Below are positions 55,375-64,000 of a stretch of 64,000 bases of DNA, piece after piece; the stretch's first letter is position 1; each line of letters opens with the position of its first letter. A program made the position numbers and the translations under genes. Source of the stretch: Lishizhenia sp965656535 (GTDB lineage Bacteria > Bacteroidota > Bacteroidia > Flavobacteriales_D > Crocinitomicaceae); assembly GCA_965656535.1 (NCBI GenBank), contig CBFHKX010000005.1:62001-126000 (forward strand), in the 5' to 3' direction. The notes below the pieces were generated by a model, which worked only from the letters and a program-made list of their open reading frames with translations, was not told the origin of the DNA and did not search any database.

Positions 55375-56319
55375 ATGAAAAACTGGACAACTGCAGAAAT
55401 GCCAAACGATTTAAGCGATAAACTATACATTATTACAGGAACAAGTTCTGGCATTGGAACTGTTATGGCTTATGAATTAGCCAAAAGAGGTGCACGCGTA
55501 ATTGCTGCGAATCGAAATATAGAGAAAGCACAAAAGGCAATCGTGAAAATTCAAAAAAAAGAAGATAATTTAAGCTCGCTACATATATCGAAATTAGATG
55601 TTTCTTCTTTGAGTTCTGTAAGGGAATTTGCGAAAACAGTAAACGAAGACGATTCTATCAAACAAATTGACGGTTTGATTTTGAATGCCGGAATTATGGC
55701 ATTACCGGAAAGAAAAGAATCTATTGATGGCTACGAAATGCAAATGGCAACTAACATTCTAGGACATCATTTATTGACTTCTTTATTAATCCTTAAAATT
55801 AAAGCTGCACCAAGAGCAGTAATTATATCGACCTCTTCTTCGGCAAGTAGCACAGTTAATAGCAAAAGAATTTGGGACGATTTGAATGCAGAAGACAAGT
55901 ATAATGCTTGGGAAGTGTATGGTGTTTCAAAAATTGCAGCTATTCAATTTAGAGATGGATTGCTTGATATAGTAAAAAAAGCCAAATTAGAAAATCAAAT
56001 TTCTGTGCACTCTACACATCCAGGTTTAACGGCAACCCCTTTATTTGACGCCTCAAAAGGTATTTTCGCCTCTATTTTTAGAAGTGTTCGAAACGTTTTT
56101 ATGATGGATGTTAATCAAGGAGCATTATCCACTTTAAGAGCTACAATTGATGAATCGTTACCGAATGGCAGTTTTATTGGTCCAAAAGGTATAACAGGTT
56201 TTTCTGGTTATCCAAAACCAATAAAAGTATATAATCCAAAATTATCTCTTGACACGAAATTAAGAGAAAAAATGTGGAACTACTGCAATGAAAAAACAGA
56301 AGCAAATTGGACTCTCTAA
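55375..56319 (+). CDS. SDR family oxidoreductase (retinol dehydrogenase-like)
   Basis: This 314-aa short-chain dehydrogenase begins with YIITGTSSGIGTVMAYELAKRG, carries LILNAGIMALP in place of NNAG, and has ISTSSSASS with WEVYGVSKIAAIQF as the Ser and Tyr/Lys of the active site. The length and the SVHSTHPGLTATPLF region fit the retinol dehydrogenase-like subgroup. It follows the previous SDR by 5 bp. The substrate cannot be predicted. Confidence 0.92.
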   Translation: MKNWTTAEMPNDLSDKLYIITGTSSGIGTVMAYELAKRGARVIAANRNIEKAQKAIVKIQKKEDNLSSLHISKLDVSSLSSVREFAKTVNEDDSIKQIDGLILNAGIMALPERKESIDGYEMQMATNILGHHLLTSLLILKIKAAPRAVIISTSSSASSTVNSKRIWDDLNAEDKYNAWEVYGVSKIAAIQFRDGLLDIVKKAKLENQISVHSTHPGLTATPLFDASKGIFASIFRSVRNVFMMDVNQGALSTLRATIDESLPNGSFIGPKGITGFSGYPKPIKVYNPKLSLDTKLREKMWNYCNEKTEANWTL

Positions 56320-56352
56320 CATTTGTAAACTTCGAAAATAACTTAACTAAAT

Positions 56353-56841
56353 ATAGACAATTTTATAATCATAAATCTACAAGCTGTTACTGGCACAATT
56401 GCTATTATTTTAGCTTTCAAATGGTGGATACAACCTCGTCTTAACAATTTATCTATTCAAGACGCTTTATTGCCTTTTGTTTTTCTAAACGCTTTTCGCT
56501 ATTTAGGCTTATCGTTTATGGCAAAAGAACAGTTCTATGGCGGATTTCCTAATGAGTTCTTAACCACAGTTGGGTTGCTAGATTTTACCACAGCTATTTT
56601 AGCAATCATAACCGCAATAGCATTAAAAAACAAATGGAGTTTAGCCATTCCGTTTGTTTGGGTTTTTAATATTGTAGGTTTTGGGGATTTAGTAACCGCT
56701 TTCCCTCAATTCTTTGGACTAGAACTTTACAATCAAAACTTAGGCTTCATGTGGCTAATGTTTGTAACCTATGGTTTAGCGACATTCCTGAGTCATATCT
56801 ACATTTTTATCAGACTATTTAAAAACTTAAAAAAGAAATAA
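56353..56841 (+). CDS. Four-helix membrane protein, start codon ATA or lost
   Basis: The frame is open from just after a TAA at about 56341 to 56841. No ATG, GTG or TTG exists before a TTG at 56470, yet residues upstream of that point (LQAVTGTIAIILAFKWWIQP) form a convincing first membrane helix. At 56353 the sequence ATA-GAC-AAT stands where an ATG-GAC start would be expected. With it the protein is 162 aa and has four helices, including GLLDFTTAILAIITAIALKN and FVTYGLATFLSHIYIFIRL. Without it the protein would start mid-way at 56470 (123 aa). Function unknown. Confidence 0.6.
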   Translation: MDNFIIINLQAVTGTIAIILAFKWWIQPRLNNLSIQDALLPFVFLNAFRYLGLSFMAKEQFYGGFPNEFLTTVGLLDFTTAILAIITAIALKNKWSLAIPFVWVFNIVGFGDLVTAFPQFFGLELYNQNLGFMWLMFVTYGLATFLSHIYIFIRLFKNLKKK

Positions 56842-56842
56842 T

Positions 56843-57844
56843 ATGAACACTAAATATAAAATAATTCTATTCTTAGCCATTAGCTTTTTCGCTTTTAACA
56901 ACCTAAACGCACAAAGTATTTATGAAGGAAAGAAAACAAAAGTAGAAAAGGATATTTCGGCAGAATTTCCATTAGAATCTAAATTCATAGAATTAGGAAC
57001 AGACACAGTACATTATGTAGAGTCTGGCGAAGGTGACCCAATAATATTATTGCACGGTTTACCCGCAAATGCTTATCTATGGCGAAACATTATCCCAAAC
57101 ATTGACGATAATAAAAAGGTAATAGCCTTGGACTTTTTAGGTTTTGGCAAATCCAGTTTTCCAAAAGACCGTAACGTTTCAGTAGAAGTACAGTACAAAA
57201 TGCTGACTGATTTTATAGAAGCTAAGCAACTTAAAAATGTCACACTTTTTATTCAAGATATTGGCTCAATTGTAGGGATGCTCTATGCAATTAGAGAACC
57301 TCAGAACGTAAAGGGGATGGCTCTCTTTGAAGCTCCTTTTATGCCAGCTGATGTAATGTACGACCAATTACCGTTTAGTTTCAAAGCGTTTATGAAACTC
57401 ACTAGAACCAAAAAAGGGAATGAAAAATGGATGGTTAAAAAGAATTTTGCTGGTAAAAAATTGGCGGTTAATTTCTTTACAGGTAGAAAATTACCAAAAG
57501 AAGCGTATCCGCATTATACGCAACCTTGGGATGAGAAAGAAAGACGCTATGCCATAACCAATGGTCCAGACCCTGCCGTTTTATCCTATAGCAAAGGAAA
57601 AGGAGAAAGTGAGTTTGCCAATCTTCTGGACACAATTTCAAACGGAATGAAAGCAACTGAATTACCTATTCTCTACTTCTATGCAAAAAAAGGCTTAGTA
57701 AATAGAAAAAAAGCGGTTGAATATGCAAAAGAAAACTTTAAAAATGCAAGCCATATATATCTAGGAGAAGGGAAACATTTTTTAACTGAAAGTCACCCAA
57801 AACAGATGAGTGAAGCATTTAATAAGTGGTTTGAAAATCTATAA
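56843..57844 (+). CDS. Secreted alpha/beta hydrolase, haloalkane dehalogenase-like with altered halide site
   Basis: This 333-aa exported hydrolase has a signal peptide (IILFLAISFFAFNNLNAQ). The oxyanion region reads ILLHGLPANAYLWRN and the nucleophile elbow FIQDIGSIVG, with Asp139 as nucleophile in the place used by haloalkane dehalogenases and epoxide hydrolases. The base is likely the His in GEGKHFLTE. The two halide-stabilising residues of dehalogenases, Asn in HGNP and Trp after the nucleophile, are Leu and Ile here, so dehalogenation is doubtful. It is the last gene of the HxlR-divergent operon. Confidence 0.88.
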   Translation: MNTKYKIILFLAISFFAFNNLNAQSIYEGKKTKVEKDISAEFPLESKFIELGTDTVHYVESGEGDPIILLHGLPANAYLWRNIIPNIDDNKKVIALDFLGFGKSSFPKDRNVSVEVQYKMLTDFIEAKQLKNVTLFIQDIGSIVGMLYAIREPQNVKGMALFEAPFMPADVMYDQLPFSFKAFMKLTRTKKGNEKWMVKKNFAGKKLAVNFFTGRKLPKEAYPHYTQPWDEKERRYAITNGPDPAVLSYSKGKGESEFANLLDTISNGMKATELPILYFYAKKGLVNRKKAVEYAKENFKNASHIYLGEGKHFLTESHPKQMSEAFNKWFENL

Positions 57845-57882
57845 ACGAGACAAACGAGTTACAACCAATAATCTTTAAAATC

Positions 57883-57917
57883 AAAAACGGTTTGAAAATA
57901 ATTCGAACCGTTTTTTT
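57883..57917 (+). terminator. Rho-independent terminator of the HxlR-divergent operon
   Basis: AAAAACGGTTTGAA (57883-57896) and TTCGAACCGTTTTT (57902-57915), with one T-G wobble pair and a 5-nt loop, are followed by further T. It lies 38 bp past the last stop and closes the six-gene unit. Confidence 0.88.
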
Positions 57918-58066
57918 ATTAAAATAAAACTTAATGAGTATAAAGTGAGTTCACTAAACCCTCTATTGTTATGTCCTTAAAAATTAGCCAAGAAGTTAGT
58001 CTCAAAAAAGATAATAAACAACTAAACAAACGTTAACGATTTCTATTTTCAGAATTACTCTTAGTT

Positions 58067-58828
58067 TTGTTAATAAAAGTTGAAAACACATTTACATTGC
58101 GCGTAGAAATAGAAAATCCGAGAAAGAAGTGTTATCAATGCAGGAGATCTGCAAGTACTTGTATTTGCAAACACCTCAATCCTATTCAAACTAAAATGCG
58201 TTTTGTTATTCTAATGCATCCCAAAGAGTCTAAAAAAGAGAAGAACGGAACGGGATACATGACTAATCTTCAATTAGAAAATTCTGAGGTTATAGTTGGT
58301 GTTGATTTTAGCGAGAATAAGCGCGTTAATGAAATACTAAACAATACAGAAAATAGCACTTTCCTACTCTATCCAGGAAAAGATAATTTTAATTTATCTT
58401 TGAGAGCTGGTGCTGAGGTTAATGCATTTCTGGGTAAAAAACCACATGTTTTTATTTTAGATGGTACTTGGCCTTGCGCACGAAAAATGCTTAAGCTTAG
58501 CAAGAATTTACAAGGGTTAAAAAGAGTAAGTTTTGATAATACAATTAAATCTAAATTTGTTATTAAACAACAACCAGAACCGCTTTGTTTGAGTACAATT
58601 GAGTCGGTATGCACCGTACTAAACCTACTAAAAATAGCAACATTTGAAGAATGTAATACAAGTAGCTTCCTGCTTCCTTTTGAAAAAATGATAGAACAGC
58701 AAATAGCGTGTATTTTAGACCCAAACAATAAAAACCATTATCGCCCGAATAAAAACCCAACTATTACTCCCAAAAACATGTATAAGAAAGAATCTGAAAG
58801 GAATATAATTTTTGAAGAGAATAGATAG
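58067..58828 (+). CDS. DTW domain protein, tRNA-uridine aminocarboxypropyltransferase-like
   Basis: This 253-aa protein is of the DTW family, whose characterised members (TapT/TuaA) attach a 3-amino-3-carboxypropyl group to uridine in tRNA. It has the N-terminal cysteine cluster CYQCRRSASTCICKH, a likely zinc knuckle, and LDGTWPCARKM, where DTW is present as D-G-T-W. The segment PEPLCLSTIESV is the conserved C-terminal motif. Start codons available are TTG at 58067 and another TTG at 58097; neither can be excluded. Confidence 0.87.
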   Translation: MLIKVENTFTLRVEIENPRKKCYQCRRSASTCICKHLNPIQTKMRFVILMHPKESKKEKNGTGYMTNLQLENSEVIVGVDFSENKRVNEILNNTENSTFLLYPGKDNFNLSLRAGAEVNAFLGKKPHVFILDGTWPCARKMLKLSKNLQGLKRVSFDNTIKSKFVIKQQPEPLCLSTIESVCTVLNLLKIATFEECNTSSFLLPFEKMIEQQIACILDPNNKNHYRPNKNPTITPKNMYKKESERNIIFEENR

Positions 58829-58991
58829 AGTTTAATACAATAGTACGTAACCGGAAATTAAAATCTTGTAATTTCTTTTAGTTCTAGAGCTTAAAAAACA
58901 ATGCAGTATCGCATTTACACTCTTAAATAGAAAGGGGTTTAAAGTACGCAATTGATCTTTTCATTAACTTTAAAATTGAAAGGAACGAACA

Positions 58992-59327
58992 ATGAACTAC
59001 AACAACAAAAAGTTTAAAGCAATACATAATTCTAAAAACGGTGAGATAAGTAATGACACCATTTTTGTATACAAACAGGTTGATAATGTCTTAACGTGCG
59101 AATACACAAGTACAGATATTGTGAAAGGTCAGCTTATTGGCTTAGTAGATGATGTTGGGAATATTGACATGCGTTACCAACAAGTAAACAGTAAAGGTGA
59201 AATTAGAACGGGGATATGCTCTTCTTCTCCTGAAATAAACGAAGAAGGTAAACTTGTTTTAAATGAACAATGGAAATGGACTTCTGGTGATTTATCTTCT
59301 GGGAGTTCTCGGTTAATGGAAGTATAA
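58992..59327 (+). CDS. Small conserved-looking protein, beta-rich
   Basis: This 111-aa cytoplasmic protein has no signal peptide. It reads as a row of beta strands (KKFKAIHNSKNGEISNDTIF, LTCEYTSTDIVKGQLIG, MRYQQVNSKGEIRTGICS), ending in a Ser/Gly-rich strand. Similar Bacteroidota proteins are sometimes labelled N-acetylglutamate synthase-like, without evidence I can see here. No catalytic motif is visible. A purine-rich RBS-like GGAACG precedes its ATG. Confidence 0.6.
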   Translation: MNYNNKKFKAIHNSKNGEISNDTIFVYKQVDNVLTCEYTSTDIVKGQLIGLVDDVGNIDMRYQQVNSKGEIRTGICSSSPEINEEGKLVLNEQWKWTSGDLSSGSSRLMEV

Positions 59328-59499
59328 TTATATTGTAATATTTATCGCTACAGAAAAAATCACAGCTATTCATTATTAAACTAATCTAAGAACAGGAGCT
59401 TTTGAAATAGCTAAGTTACAATTGTTACCGTCCAAAATTAATTATTGTTTTAGTTTTGGAATTATGTCGAGATGCTCTATTAACAAGAACAAGCTAGTA

Positions 59500-60720
59500 A
59501 TGATTGTTCGTGTTTTCATTCTATTTTTTTACAGTTTATCTTTAACTGCACAAGTAGATATTTCAACAATTAGGGAAGACATTACAACGTTGGCTTCTGA
59601 TAGTATGCAAGGTAGACTTGTAGGTTCAGAAGGCGAAAAATTAGCAGCGAACTATATTGAAAAGCGATTTAAAGAAATTAAACTTTCTCCGCTACCTAAT
59701 TATTCGTTTCAACAAGGGTTTTCTTTTAATTACGCACCTCCTTCTCATTCTGGATTAGTAAAAAGCGATACCATAAAAGGTATTAACGTAATTGGTTTTT
59801 TAGATAACAAAGCAAAGTACACTTTTATAATTGGTGCGCATTACGATCATTTAGGTCATAATGAATATGGCCAATCTACAGATAGTAAAGGGAACGGAAA
59901 AATACACAACGGTGCTGACGATAATGCTTCTGGCGTATCTGCTGTTCTAGAGATGGCTCGTATTTTTAGTACAAATGAAAAAACTGAGCCAGCTAACTTC
60001 ATTTTCGCTTGTTTTTCTGGAGAGGAATTAGGGTTAATTGGTTCTAAAATCTTTGCAAAAACAATTTCAAAGGAGTTTGAAAATACTTCGTTAATGATAA
60101 ATTTCGATATGATTGGCAGAATGGATTCTTTGAATACCTTATATATATCTGGGACAGGAACTTCTCCAAACTTTGAAAGTATCCTTAAAAATAAAGCGCC
60201 AAATAATTTTAATATTAAATTAGATTCTAGTGGTGTTGGTCCCTCAGATCATAGTTCTTTTTACTACCAAAATATTCCTGTTTTGTTCTTCTTTACTGGT
60301 CTGCATACTGATTATCACAAACCTAGTGATGACAGTGAAAAAATCAATTATAGTAAAACGGCTAAAATAATATCTTATTCAAAAGCTATTATTGATACGC
60401 TTTTGCTTAAACCCGACCTTACTTTTTTACCTACAAAACTTAAAGAAAAGAAAAAAACACCTGTTTTTAAAATAACGTTAGGAATTTTTCCGGACTACAT
60501 TGATTATGGAGACGGGTTGCATATAACAGATATTGTTGAAGGAAAAACAGCAGAAAAAAACGGCTTACAAAGAGGTGATGTGATAACAAAAATTGGAAAG
60601 ACTAAAGTTACAGACATATACACTTATATGGAAGCGCTCTCAAAATTAGAAAAGAATAAAACGTATAAAGTTGTCTTCAAAAGAAATGAAGTTAGCCAAC
60701 GGATAAAAATTAAATTTTAA
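59500..60720 (+). CDS. Secreted M28 peptidase with PDZ domain
   Basis: This 406-aa zinc exopeptidase is exported: the start at 59500 gives a leader MIVRVFILFFYSLSLTAQ, better than the upstream ATG at 59422. Metal ligands are in GAHYDHLG, GADDNASG, SGEELGLIG, FDMIGRMD and HTDYHKPSDD, in the usual order. The C-terminal 80 residues form a PDZ domain (ITDIVEGKTAEKNGLQRGDVI). It probably acts on peptides in the periplasm, and lies 3 bp before a T9SS protein. Confidence 0.92.
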   Translation: MIVRVFILFFYSLSLTAQVDISTIREDITTLASDSMQGRLVGSEGEKLAANYIEKRFKEIKLSPLPNYSFQQGFSFNYAPPSHSGLVKSDTIKGINVIGFLDNKAKYTFIIGAHYDHLGHNEYGQSTDSKGNGKIHNGADDNASGVSAVLEMARIFSTNEKTEPANFIFACFSGEELGLIGSKIFAKTISKEFENTSLMINFDMIGRMDSLNTLYISGTGTSPNFESILKNKAPNNFNIKLDSSGVGPSDHSSFYYQNIPVLFFFTGLHTDYHKPSDDSEKINYSKTAKIISYSKAIIDTLLLKPDLTFLPTKLKEKKKTPVFKITLGIFPDYIDYGDGLHITDIVEGKTAEKNGLQRGDVITKIGKTKVTDIYTYMEALSKLEKNKTYKVVFKRNEVSQRIKIKF

Positions 60721-60723
60721 ATC

Positions 60724-62346
60724 ATGACTCAAATAAAAAACATTACCGCATTACTTGTTGCACTATTTGTGCTAAATAATGTACAAAGCCAAAATGCACC
60801 CTTTGAAATTAAACTAGAACCCATTAGTATTTCAAATCTAGGAGGTATACAATCTTATGCTTTCGGTCAGTCTGATGGTAAATGGTTAATTGTAGGTGGA
60901 AGACTTGACGGTTTACACCAAAGACAACCTTTTGCAGCATTTGACCTTGCAGGTCATAACAACCAGCTAATTGTGGTAGATCCGATTTCGTTACATAAAT
61001 GGTCTATTCCATTAACACAATTATCTCCAGAAATACAAGAGCATTTAAGCGCTACCAACATGCAGTTTTATCAAGAAAATGATTATTTATATTGCTTAGG
61101 AGGTTATGGATACAGTGCTATTTTTGGTGATCACACTACCTTTGACAAACTTACGGCTATTCACATACCAGGAATAATTAATGCCATTATCAACAATAAT
61201 AGTATAACTGCTCACATTAGACAAATTACAGACACTAAATTTCAAGTTACCGGAGGTAGGTTAAAGAAAATTGACTCTACTTTTTATTTACTTGGTGGTC
61301 AAAAATTCATTGGCCGATATAATCCAATGGGTCCAGATCATGGTCCGGGTTTTATACAAGAATATACCGATGCGATTAGAAAATTTAATTTAAATGATGA
61401 TGGAGTAAATATCGTTATCACTCATGTCGATGAATATATAGACAATAATGATTTACACCGAAGAGATTATAACGCAGAACAACAAATATTAATCAACGGA
61501 AATGAAGGTATAACGATGTTCTCAGGAGTTTTTCAACCAACAGTAAATTTACCCTTTTTAAACGCTGTAACAGTAGATGATAACTCATATCAAGTTGAAA
61601 ACAACTTTCAACAATATTACAATCATTACCATTGCCCTGTACTACCGATCTATTCTGAACTAGACAATGAAATGCATACCGTGTTTTTTGGAGGTATTGC
61701 TCAATTTTATGATAATCAAGGTGTTTTAGTACAAGATGATGATGTACCCTTTGTTTCTACAATTGCTAGAGTAACAAGAGATAATTTAGGAAATATGGCA
61801 GAATACAAACTTCCCGTAGAAATGCCGACATTGTTAGGAGCGGGCGCTGAATTTATTCCAAACTTAGACTTTCCACATTTTCATAATGAAGTATTCAAAT
61901 TAGATAGTGTAGATAATGATTATACGCTTATCGGTTATATTTATGGTGGAATAAGTAGTTCTCAACCCAATATATTTTTCATAAATGATGGCTCACAAAG
62001 TAGTGCAAATAATCAAATCTTTGAGGTATTCATAAGAAAGTCTGGACCCCTTGACAATGACGAATTAAATCCTTCTAGTATCAATTCCTTAAATCTAGTA
62101 ATCTATCCCAACCCAAATGATGGCCTTCTAAAGGTATCGTTTCATTTAGAAAAGTTTGATAATGCAACCTTAACCATTCACAATGCCAAAGGTAAAAAGG
62201 TTGAAGAAACAATTCTAAACGGTTTAAGCAAAGGTAAAAACTATTTTGAAAAAGAAGTTTCTAGACTGAAAAGAGGTAAAAGTTACTTTATCACTATTGA
62301 AACATCCGACCAAAAGACAACGCACCAATTAATCATGAATAACTAG
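60724..62346 (+). CDS. Secreted kelch-like beta-propeller protein with T9SS sorting domain
   Basis: This 540-aa extracellular protein has a signal peptide (ITALLVALFVLNNVQSQ). Repeats such as WLIVGGRLDGLHQRQPF, YLYCLGGYGYSAIFGD and FYLLGGQKFIGRYNP are kelch-like blades. The C-terminal 85 residues form a T9SS tail (NLVIYPNPNDGLLKVSF, ending TTHQLIMNN). It is co-directional with the M28 peptidase, 3 bp away, and probably co-transcribed. No catalytic motif is visible. Confidence 0.85.
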   Translation: MTQIKNITALLVALFVLNNVQSQNAPFEIKLEPISISNLGGIQSYAFGQSDGKWLIVGGRLDGLHQRQPFAAFDLAGHNNQLIVVDPISLHKWSIPLTQLSPEIQEHLSATNMQFYQENDYLYCLGGYGYSAIFGDHTTFDKLTAIHIPGIINAIINNNSITAHIRQITDTKFQVTGGRLKKIDSTFYLLGGQKFIGRYNPMGPDHGPGFIQEYTDAIRKFNLNDDGVNIVITHVDEYIDNNDLHRRDYNAEQQILINGNEGITMFSGVFQPTVNLPFLNAVTVDDNSYQVENNFQQYYNHYHCPVLPIYSELDNEMHTVFFGGIAQFYDNQGVLVQDDDVPFVSTIARVTRDNLGNMAEYKLPVEMPTLLGAGAEFIPNLDFPHFHNEVFKLDSVDNDYTLIGYIYGGISSSQPNIFFINDGSQSSANNQIFEVFIRKSGPLDNDELNPSSINSLNLVIYPNPNDGLLKVSFHLEKFDNATLTIHNAKGKKVEETILNGLSKGKNYFEKEVSRLKRGKSYFITIETSDQKTTHQLIMNN

Positions 62347-62376
62347 CTTGTGATTAATCCAAACCATATAAAAAAA

Positions 62377-62898
62377 CTACTTCATATGTTTTAGATTTAA
62401 TCCATAAAGCAAACAAAAGATTGCACTAAGCAATAAACTAGCTATTATAAAAACGGTAGATATTAGTTCTTTTGGTAGAACCAAATACAACGTTATCACC
62501 GGTAAAATAGAATAGATAATATAAAAATGATAGCCAATTTTACGTCTTTTAAACATATAAACAACTCCAACTAAACCAACAATTAACGAGATAAAACCGA
62601 GGGTTTGGTTTAAATAAAATGTTTCGTTGTTTAAGTAAAAACTAGCATCTATGGTTGTCTGAATAAAATCTACCATAAAGGCGACACCTTGTTCTTCATA
62701 AAAAGAAAGCATGCCGTACATATCTAGTAAAGACTCTTCCAGCATCTCATTTGAAACAGGACCATTCATTAATGCTAAAATGCTAGACATTAAACCAAAG
62801 CCTATAGTGATGAAACTAAGTACGCAAAGAACGGTTAAAAATACAGGACGTTTCTCTTGCTGATTTGTAGTTGATTCTATTGTTTTAAACTCTTCCAT
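62377..62898 (-). CDS. Small four-helix membrane protein
   Basis: This 173-aa protein has four hydrophobic segments (FLTVLCVLSFITIGFGLM, LGFISLIVGLVGVVYMF, FYIIYSILPVITLYLVL, VFIIASLLLSAIFCLLYG). It starts within the stop of hutH: TAATG at 62896-62900, so it is translationally coupled. The family is not recognised. Confidence 0.7.
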   Translation of the reverse strand: MEEFKTIESTTNQQEKRPVFLTVLCVLSFITIGFGLMSSILALMNGPVSNEMLEESLLDMYGMLSFYEEQGVAFMVDFIQTTIDASFYLNNETFYLNQTLGFISLIVGLVGVVYMFKRRKIGYHFYIIYSILPVITLYLVLPKELISTVFIIASLLLSAIFCLLYGLNLKHMK

Positions 62899-64000
62899 TA
62901 TTTATATTTAATAAATGCCTTACTTTTTCTTAAATCTTCCGATAAATACCTGTCGTTCTCAATAAATGCAACTTCTTTTCTGTAGTTTTCTACTACCTTT
63001 TTAAGCGCAGTACTTGTTCTTTCTTCTCCTCTAAAACGAAGCGCTTGCGTTGCTGTGAGCATTTCTACACCTAGTACTTGATATACATTTTCTACCACTC
63101 TAAAAAGTTTAGTTGCTGCATTAGCTCCCATACTCACATGATCTTCTTGACCATTAGAAGAGTCAATCGTATCTATACTAGCAGGTGTACACAGTTGTTT
63201 ATTTTGACTCACAATCGAAGCTGCTGTATATTGCGCTATCATTAAACCTGAATTAATACCTGGATTAGCTACTAAAAACGCAGGCAAACCACGTGTTCCT
63301 GAAATTAATTTATATGTTCTACGTTCTGATAAACTTGCAACTTCGGATAAAGCAATTGCTAAAAAGTCTAAAATTAAAGCCATTGGTTGTCCGTGAAAAT
63401 TACCCGCAGAAACAACTTTGTCATCTTCGATAAAGATAGTTGGATTATCTGTAACCGCGTTAATTTCTCTTGTAACAATTTGGCTTGCATAGTTAACTGT
63501 ATCCAAAGACGCACCCAATACTTGAGGCGTACATCTAAAACTATACGGATCTTGCACGTGTGTTTTCTCTTGATTAAAAATTTCACTATCCGCTAACCAA
63601 ACATTAATACGCGCAGCAATTTCAATTTGTCCTACTTGATTTCTTATCTCATGCACTGGTGCCCAAAATGCTTCTTTTCTTCCATCGTAACCGTCAATAG
63701 CTATTGCTGCAACCATAACCGCTTTCTCAATAATATTTTTTGCATGAAAAACAGCATGTGTTGCAAAGGCACTCATAAACTGCGTGCCATTTAAAAGCGC
63801 TAAACCTTCTTTAGATTGTAATTGAATTGGGGCTAATCCTAAGGTTTCAAAAACAAGACTTGTATCTTTTAACTCATCATTATGGTATACTTTACCTTCG
63901 CCAATACATGCCATTGCAATGTGTGCTAGCGGAGCTAAATCTCCAGATGCTCCTAAACTACCTTGCTCAAAAACTTGTGGAATAATATCGTGGTTAAAGA
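62898..64000 (-). CDS. hutH: Histidine ammonia-lyase, 3' part (runs off the window)
   Basis: The frame continues to the right edge. It contains the MIO cofactor-forming triad in GSLGASGDLAPLAH, then GLALLNGTQFMSAFATHAVF, YSFRCTPQVLGA and NFHGQPMALILD, the standard blocks of the aromatic ammonia-lyase family. The enzyme removes ammonia from histidine to give urocanate. About 150 N-terminal residues lie outside the window. It overlaps the downstream membrane-protein gene through TAATG. A shorter reading from an internal ATG at 63914 is not real because upstream conserved residues are in frame. Confidence 0.92.
   Translation of the reverse strand, partial: FNHDIIPQVFEQGSLGASGDLAPLAHIAMACIGEGKVYHNDELKDTSLVFETLGLAPIQLQSKEGLALLNGTQFMSAFATHAVFHAKNIIEKAVMVAAIAIDGYDGRKEAFWAPVHEIRNQVGQIEIAARINVWLADSEIFNQEKTHVQDPYSFRCTPQVLGASLDTVNYASQIVTREINAVTDNPTIFIEDDKVVSAGNFHGQPMALILDFLAIALSEVASLSERRTYKLISGTRGLPAFLVANPGINSGLMIAQYTAASIVSQNKQLCTPASIDTIDSSNGQEDHVSMGANAATKLFRVVENVYQVLGVEMLTATQALRFRGEERTSTALKKVVENYRKEVAFIENDRYLSEDLRKSKAFIKYK

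Noticed and set aside
1..64000. CRISPR arrays, tRNA or rRNA genes
   Set aside because: No regularly spaced repeats, cloverleaf-like sequences or conserved rRNA segments were found by reading.

Overview
The window is an AT-rich chromosomal segment from a member of the Bacteroidota, most likely a marine Flavobacteriia/Flavobacteriales species. Evidence: five secreted proteins end in type IX secretion (T9SS) sorting domains; lineage-typical families are present (DUF4494, DUF4294, a BatA-like membrane protein beside a degenerate dihydroorotase, S46 dipeptidyl-peptidase, SiaB/SiaC pair); and promoter elements of the Bacteroidota type (TAnnTTTG) precede several genes. No rRNA, tRNA or CRISPR array was recognised. 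The genus cannot be named from the sequence.

Layout. 1-11 kb is accessory: a LytTR response regulator and a LytS-type propeller sensor kinase separated by about 1 kb of decayed DNA, two tandem secreted paralogues with an identical C-terminal domain plus the 5' relic of a third copy, and a divergent HTH-like protein. 11-18.8 kb is ordinary: glycosyltransferase, DUF4294 protein, small lipoprotein, AlkD-like repair protein, zinc phospholipase C-like protein with ComB, and the DUF4494-pdxH-M16 peptidase operon. 18.8-20.3 kb holds the C-terminal remnant of an integron-type tyrosine recombinase followed by one ORF bracketed by inverted GTTATGTGT/ACACATAAC boundaries and ending in an attC-like hairpin.

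20.5-42.6 kb is mainly housekeeping with some secreted enzymes: pheT; a BatA-like protein, pseudo-dihydroorotase and methyltransferase operon; a T9SS beta-helix protein; a DbpA-like helicase; a cold-shock protein; a PNGase F-like lipoprotein; a 1041-aa T9SS BNR protein; lipA; OsmC; a YdjM-like protein; a GH3 lipoprotein; a ZIP transporter with a methyltransferase; and siaB-siaC-coaE. 42.7-50.4 kb is rich in peptidases and secreted proteins and contains two broken genes: an M28 peptidase with a frameshift and a BNR/T9SS protein with an in-frame TGA replacing a probable Trp. 50.5-53.1 kb is valS.

53.3-57.9 kb is a self-contained HxlR-controlled operon: a GTG-started HxlR regulator with N-terminal cysteines diverges from six genes (two DUF-type membrane proteins, two SDR oxidoreductases, a third membrane protein whose start codon seems to be ATA or lost, and a haloalkane-dehalogenase-like hydrolase). 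A perfect 7-7-7 inverted repeat lies over the -33 element and a terminator closes the operon. 58-64 kb carries a DTW protein, a small conserved-looking protein, an M28/PDZ lipid-free exopeptidase, a kelch/T9SS protein, a small membrane protein and the 3' part of hutH, which runs off the right edge.

The strongest candidate for something new is the integron-like remnant with its solo cassette at 19.05-20.25 kb. Next are the homogenised tandem paralogues at 5.4-9.5 kb and the HxlR operon.
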